Translations under genes and position numbers: made by a program
DNA from: Flammula alnicola
Taxonomy: Eukaryota; Basidiomycota; Agaricomycetes; Agaricales; Strophariaceae
Direction of reading: 5' to 3'
Length of the DNA: 64,000 nucleotides
Assembly (NCBI GenBank): GCA_015499995.1
Contig: JADNRV010000077.1
Location: 62,001-126,000, forward strand
Notes under the pieces: generated by a model
The model's input: the letters and a program-made list of their open reading frames with translations, nothing else
Told to the model about the DNA's origin: nothing
Databases searched by the model: none
Shown here: positions 59,576 through 64,000 of the stretch, piece by piece
Position numbering within the stretch: the stretch's first letter is position 1
How the letters are laid out: every line of letters starts with the position of its first letter

Positions 59576-60545
59576 CGCGCAGTCGCTTGGAAGTGGCGAA
59601 TTTGATCTGAGGTGAGTCGCTGCTTTATATACGCCGCTAAGCTATCCATCAAGATAGCTTGAGGAGAGGATAGATGTCAAATAGGCGAACGGATATCAAC
59701 GAACGCTTCATCCAGATCGATCCAAGAAGAAATATCCCAAGACGGTGTGAATTTCGAAGGCAGCGAGGTAGCGAGGCATCGCTCATGAACTGTATATGTC
59801 CGAGTAAGATAGGCATCTGGAACGCACAAGATCACTGATACCGACGACGTATCCAATGCATGAGATGCCACTTCGAACACCAAGATATGACGCATTGCCC
59901 CTCTCGAGGCCAGTAGGGGGGGTACTACATCCATTGTACAAATTTCCCCTAAGCGAGACAACAGATCAAATTAGCCATCCTCTGAAAATGGAGAGTCAAG
60001 ACCGACAATCACCCAGGCTCACCCTCGTTCTTTGCAGGGAGGTTTGACGTTTAGACTTTGTTCGAACGAGTATAACCTAAGGTGGGAAAGTATGCTTAAA
60101 TGTTAACCAAGTCCTAAATAATCCACATGGTGTGTGCGAATCCTGGGCAGACAATGTTCACGAGGAAAGTATCGATCAATCTGGTCGCTTCCTACAGAGA
60201 AGACAGGGCCTGGCCTCCATGAGAATAGGCCAAACTGCAAAAAGCGAAGAGAAAGGCTCACAAGTGACAGAAGATGAAAGAAAGGAAGTCAAAGGTAACT
60301 ATGACAAGGGAAAAAAATCTAAAGAGTGTAATCCAAGTGCTACGGTCTCATCGTCCTTTTTTTTTCCTCCGTCGGCGTATGTGCACAACGGGCGTTTTCT
60401 ACGCCTTTCCATGGAGAACGATATACTGAGAAATTCGTCGACGACTTGCTCCTTGTGCTGAATATGCTGAGACCGATTTCCTTCGCCTTCGCTTTCGGAT
60501 GTCTGGCGAACCTCCGCCGCTTCCTTCTATCCGCAAACCCCACTC
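59576..60545. other. intergenic between two minus-strand genes
   Basis: Promoter of P450 copy 3 and 3' flank of the kinase gene. Overlapping frames of about 90-110 codons lack recognisable features. Confidence 0.4.
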
Positions 60546-63295
60546 TCAGTTCAACAACGACAATCTCTTCACGCCCAGCGCTTTTTTTGGCTTTGGAGTC
60601 CAGAGTTTCGACATCCACCATACCTTGACCTTGAACAAGAACCCTTTGCCGTTAACGACACGGGTAGCTTGCTGAGGCACTGAAGGGCGGGACGAATCGG
60701 GCGTGAAGGACTGTCGGAGGCGTGAAGGAGGACAAGCTGGCGAAGCGATTTTGACATCGAAAGCGGATATTTCGGGGGTTAAGCATGTAACTTCCAAAGA
60801 GAACGTCGTCGAAGTAACGCTACTCGCGATCGTACCGGAGTCACTGGCACAAATCCTCAATAGGTCTTGCGCATGCAGCCAGCTCTTGGGTCCAGGTCCG
60901 TACGGAGATGTCGGCGGCCGGCTGACAATCGTCACATCCCACCCTTCCTTGAGAGGAGTATCGTCATTGATGGAGTCGACTCGGAGTGTGGAATTATCAT
61001 GGTCGTTCCGATCTTGACAACTATCATGGTCGTCCAGAGAAGCATCAAAAAAGAACATATTTGGATGTCGACCTGCATCTTCATCGCCTTGTGTGATATC
61101 TGTGAGACTTTCCGAAGTACAAGCTGACTCAGCGTCCGAATCGGAATCGTCGCTATCATCTTGCTCATAGTTGATGCGTCTTCTAGCTTGCATGGAAAAA
61201 TAGGTGAATTCGGGGTAAGGGTCATATTCGTCCTTATAGTAGGGTTTCCCGGGTGTGAACGTGGGCGAGGTTGGTTCATAGACATGGCATATTTCAGACT
61301 CGGGAATCCAGGGAACAGGCACCTTGCGCGCCTCCATAAGTGGCCAATTACTGTCATCGATGTCAATACATCCGAAGAGTTAGGAAGAAGCAACGTTAAT
61401 ACTGACATGCCAGCGAAATAAGGGTGATTTGGTATTTCATAAGATATCATAAGTCTTTTCTTGGGGTCTTTGGCCAACATCTGTAAAAAAAAAAAAAAAA
61501 ACGAGGGTCAGAAGTTATGTACTGATATGAACGAAAACATAAGTACCCTTTCCAGAAAGTCTTTAGTAACTTCGTCGACATCATCTCCAGGGTCCCAATA
61601 GAGGTCGTCCTCAACGATCTTATTCACCACAGGTTTGACATCGTCTTCTGCTTCATCCTCGAACTCTTCTTCGTCTTCATACCAAGGCGGCTAGTAAATT
61701 GAAGATCAATTTGGGGTAATCCTAAGACCGACTGAGCAGAAACGCACCCTTCCGGTCAACATCCAATACAAAACGACTGCAGCCGACCAAAAGTCGACAC
61801 CGAAAGAATATGGCTGCCGGAGGTGGATTTCGGGCGCCATCTCCAGCTCTGAGCCCCGATAATCCCATGCAACGAAATGAAGCTCATGAGGATCTCTTGG
61901 CTCAGATTCTGATGTTGGGTTGTCGTGTGGGAGGAAAGGCCAGTACGGTTGGTACACTCGCTCCGCGATGGACGGAATCTGGCGAAAGTCGTTGGAGAGT
62001 CCGAAGTCCGCGAGAACAATGTGCCCTTCGCGGTCGATGAGGATATTTGGGGCTTTGATGTCTCGATGGACGATGCCTCGAGAATGGAGCTCAGTAAGAG
62101 CGATGATCTGGCCTTGGCAATTAATGTAACTGAAAAGGAGGAAGAACATGAGATGACGCACGAGTTCAGCCATGTAGAAACGAGCCCTATAAGGCTCGAG
62201 TTTATCCAACCTGATCATCTCAGTGTCGAGGTCTGTCGGATACGCGGTCTAGACGACGCTCGTTGAACGACTCCATTATTGAGCGCAAGAGGAGGAAAGA
62301 CGGACCATGGCGATGTACATGTGGTCATGGTCGTGCCACGAGCAATACAAGTTGACAAACCAGGGAGAGTCCGACAGCTTCTGCGAAATGTCACGTTCCT
62401 GCTGAATGACACTGAGGGTATAGTCATTCTTTCCCTCCTTCGGGACGACCTTGAGTGCGACCCTCGCCTTGGAGATGCGGTCTTTAACAAAATAGACCTG
62501 GCCGGTGGTTCCCTCGCCTAAAAAACGAATAATTTTGATGTCCGTTCCGATCATGACCCTCGGAGCATCGGTAATGGGAGGAAATAGTCCCTGCAAAGGA
62601 GCGGGGGGACGAACAAGCTTGGCAAGATGGAGAACGGCAGAGGAGGTATCGTGGGTGTCGCTGTTGTTGTTGTTGTTGCTGCTGCTGCGGCTACAACGTG
62701 GGGCAGTAATGTTTATAATGTCCTGCGTCTGCCATGAGTTTAGCGCATGGTACTTATAAAAATACGAGAGATGCAACGAGAACGAGATCTGACACTGACA
62801 AATTGCGGCGTTTCTGCGAAGAAGGGCGGATACAGATCGTAACGCTGATGCCGCTTTGCGTCGAGGATAGAGGGATCATGGAGGGCTTCATAAACGGCTT
62901 GGAGAGCCTCGAGCACTTCGGGATCCTAGAATTATGATAAAAGATCAGAGACTTCATATATAGACGCCGAGAGAGCCCTAAAAGAAGATACTTACCACGA
63001 TAATGATCTTGACATTAAAGTGCGGCTGGTATGCGGCGGGCACATTTCGTTCTGGAAGAGAGGATGTCTCAGGATTTCTGTCCTGATAAACGAGATAGAT
63101 AGTGTCAATAGGTTATGATATATGAAAATTCCGCGGACTCACTTCGAGTTCGATCTTTTTTCGTCCGGCAAAGAAGTCGTTGAAAGAGGACTTCAGCTTG
63201 TCTAGACAGTCATTCGAAGATCCAGAATGTCCATCGTGTCGGGATTTTTGCTTGGAGAAAAAAGGATACTTGAGCGTTGGCGATAAGATCAGCAT
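60546..63295 (-). CDS. serine/threonine protein kinase, atypical activation segment
   Basis: ATG 63295; TGA 60546-60548; about eight exons. The N-terminal 150 residues are kinase-external, with DPEVLEALQAVYEAL and a poly-Asn tract. The kinase domain follows: Gly loop GEGTTGQVYFVKD, ALKVV (Lys), HRDIKAPNIL (catalytic loop), ADFGLSND (DFG) and MAPEIHLRQPYSFGVDFWS. DFG and APE are separated by about 55 residues, about twice the usual spacing. The C-terminal lobe ends with AKDPKKRLMISYEIPNHPYF. A tail follows with WPLMEARKVPVPWIPE, like an AGC-type extension, an acidic cluster (DDSDDSDSDAES) and a basic end. It resembles a basidiomycete group of AGC-like kinases; substrate unknown. The microsatellite (about 62660-62688) encodes the poly-Ser/Asn run. 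Confidence 0.86.
62660..62688. repeat. (GTT)n(GCT)n trinucleotide repeat within the kinase CDS
   Basis: Five GTT followed by GCT triplets on the plus strand; on the coding strand they read AGC/AAC and encode a short Ser-Asn run near the kinase N-terminus. Likely length-variable between strains. Confidence 0.8.
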
Positions 63296-64000
63296 CCTGG
63301 GCCGGGTATATGGGTGTATAAAGCGAATCGATAAAGAGCGAAATAGCTAAAAACAGCGAAGCAGAAGCAGAGGGGAAAGCGAAAACGAAAAAAGGCCTGC
63401 AGAACAGGAGAGCAAAACAACGAAGGGGGCGCTAAAGAAATTGACGGCGGTTGAGGCGGGTTTATGAACTCGAGTGCATTGTGCTATGGCCTGAACTGGT
63501 GGCTGGATGAATTTGAAGATCGACTTGATGCGCTTTACCGCCGGCTGGTCTTGATGACGACAAAGGGTCAACCTAGACAACAAGTCAGCCTCTCAGGCAT
63601 TGGGCGGCCGAGCTCCTAAACTCGCCCCGAAAGAGTATCGACATCGTGCTGCGCGTCAGACTGAGTATAAGGTTGGCAGTAAATCTTCAACGCTGTCATC
63701 GACGCACTATGCAAGGACTTTGAAGCAAATATGAGAGATGGATGGATCGGTGATTTTAGAAACATATCAGATAGGTGATTATTCTCGGATAAAAAACACG
63801 AGGACATACTGTTGATTTCGGCCTAGATTGGATCTTGGATCGATTGTTTATGTGCCAGGTTGGATATCTCTCGTGCTGATTATGATCATACAGGAGGCGA
63901 ACAAAGCTTCATGGCACTAGCGTGTTATTCTCAACAAGAAAGTTAACATGAAAAGCAGCTTCTAGCTTTGGATGACAAGGAAGCCATAATCCTCACGGAC
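63296..64000. other. kinase upstream region / right edge
   Basis: Pyrimidine-rich on the coding (minus) strand near 63350-63430, a likely leader. No further gene is seen up to the window edge. Confidence 0.45.

Noticed and set aside
61483..61501. Run of about 18 A as a retroposed poly(A) tail
   Set aside because: It lies within an intron of the kinase gene as a T-tract near the splice site on the coding strand, with no target-site duplication or retrogene beside it.

Overview
The window is nuclear DNA of a filamentous basidiomycete, most likely an Agaricomycete. Genes are broken by many short (about 50-70 nt) GT-AG introns. The gene content is typical of mushroom-forming fungi: a P450 family in several copies, HsbA-type secreted proteins, a PDR transporter, a MYND/pRiA4 protein and a tyrosine-recombinase retrotransposon. 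There are no bacterial-style operons. I worked out gene models by joining open frames at splice sites, so exon ends are inferences unless given exactly.

Layout. 0.9-2.0 kb: an uncharacterised basic nuclear-looking protein (+). 2.6-4.9 kb: P450 no. 1 (-). 4.9-8.5 kb: no recognisable gene. 8.5 kb: intron-containing tRNA-Gln(CUG) (-). 8.9-10.8 kb: two neighbouring HsbA-like secreted proteins (-). 11-12.3 kb: doubtful small ORFs. 13.2-18.4 kb: a complete Ngaro/DIRS-type retrotransposon (-) with gag-like, RT-RNase H and tyrosine recombinase genes and split direct repeats. It sits about 100 bp upstream of glucose-6-phosphate isomerase (18.5-20.6 kb, +). 20.9-21.4 kb: remnant of a pRiA4-ORF3-like gene. 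21.8-27.7 kb: full-length PDR-type ABC transporter (-). 28.2 kb: a strong GC-rich inverted repeat. 28.7-29.9 kb: MYND plus pRiA4-ORF3-like protein (-). 30.4-32.6 kb: P450 no. 2 (-), close paralogue of no. 1. 33.9-35.9 kb: DUF2264 protein (+). 37.9-40.7 kb: Ser/Thr-rich single-span membrane protein (+), facing an S41-like secreted protease (41.0-44.0 kb, -). 45.5-46.4 kb: unknown basic protein (-). 48.2-49.9 kb: F-box-like protein (-). 50.4-51.0 kb: PLAC8 protein (-). 53.7-55.4 kb: galactose mutarotase (+). 56.0-57.2 kb: eIF3g (+). 57.4-59.6 kb: P450 no. 3 (-). 60.5-63.3 kb: Ser/Thr kinase (-).

How it fits together. PGI, mutarotase, eIF3g and the tRNA are housekeeping functions. P450s, the PDR pump, HsbA proteins, the protease and the S/T-rich surface protein are an accessory set for secretion, detoxification and the cell surface. 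They are interleaved with housekeeping genes and do not form an obvious biosynthetic cluster, since no synthase or cyclase is visible. The most notable object is the retrotransposon. Its A1-ORFs-B1-A2-B2 repeat plan can be read directly, its repeat copies are nearly identical (so insertion is recent), and it separates the PGI gene from its original upstream DNA.
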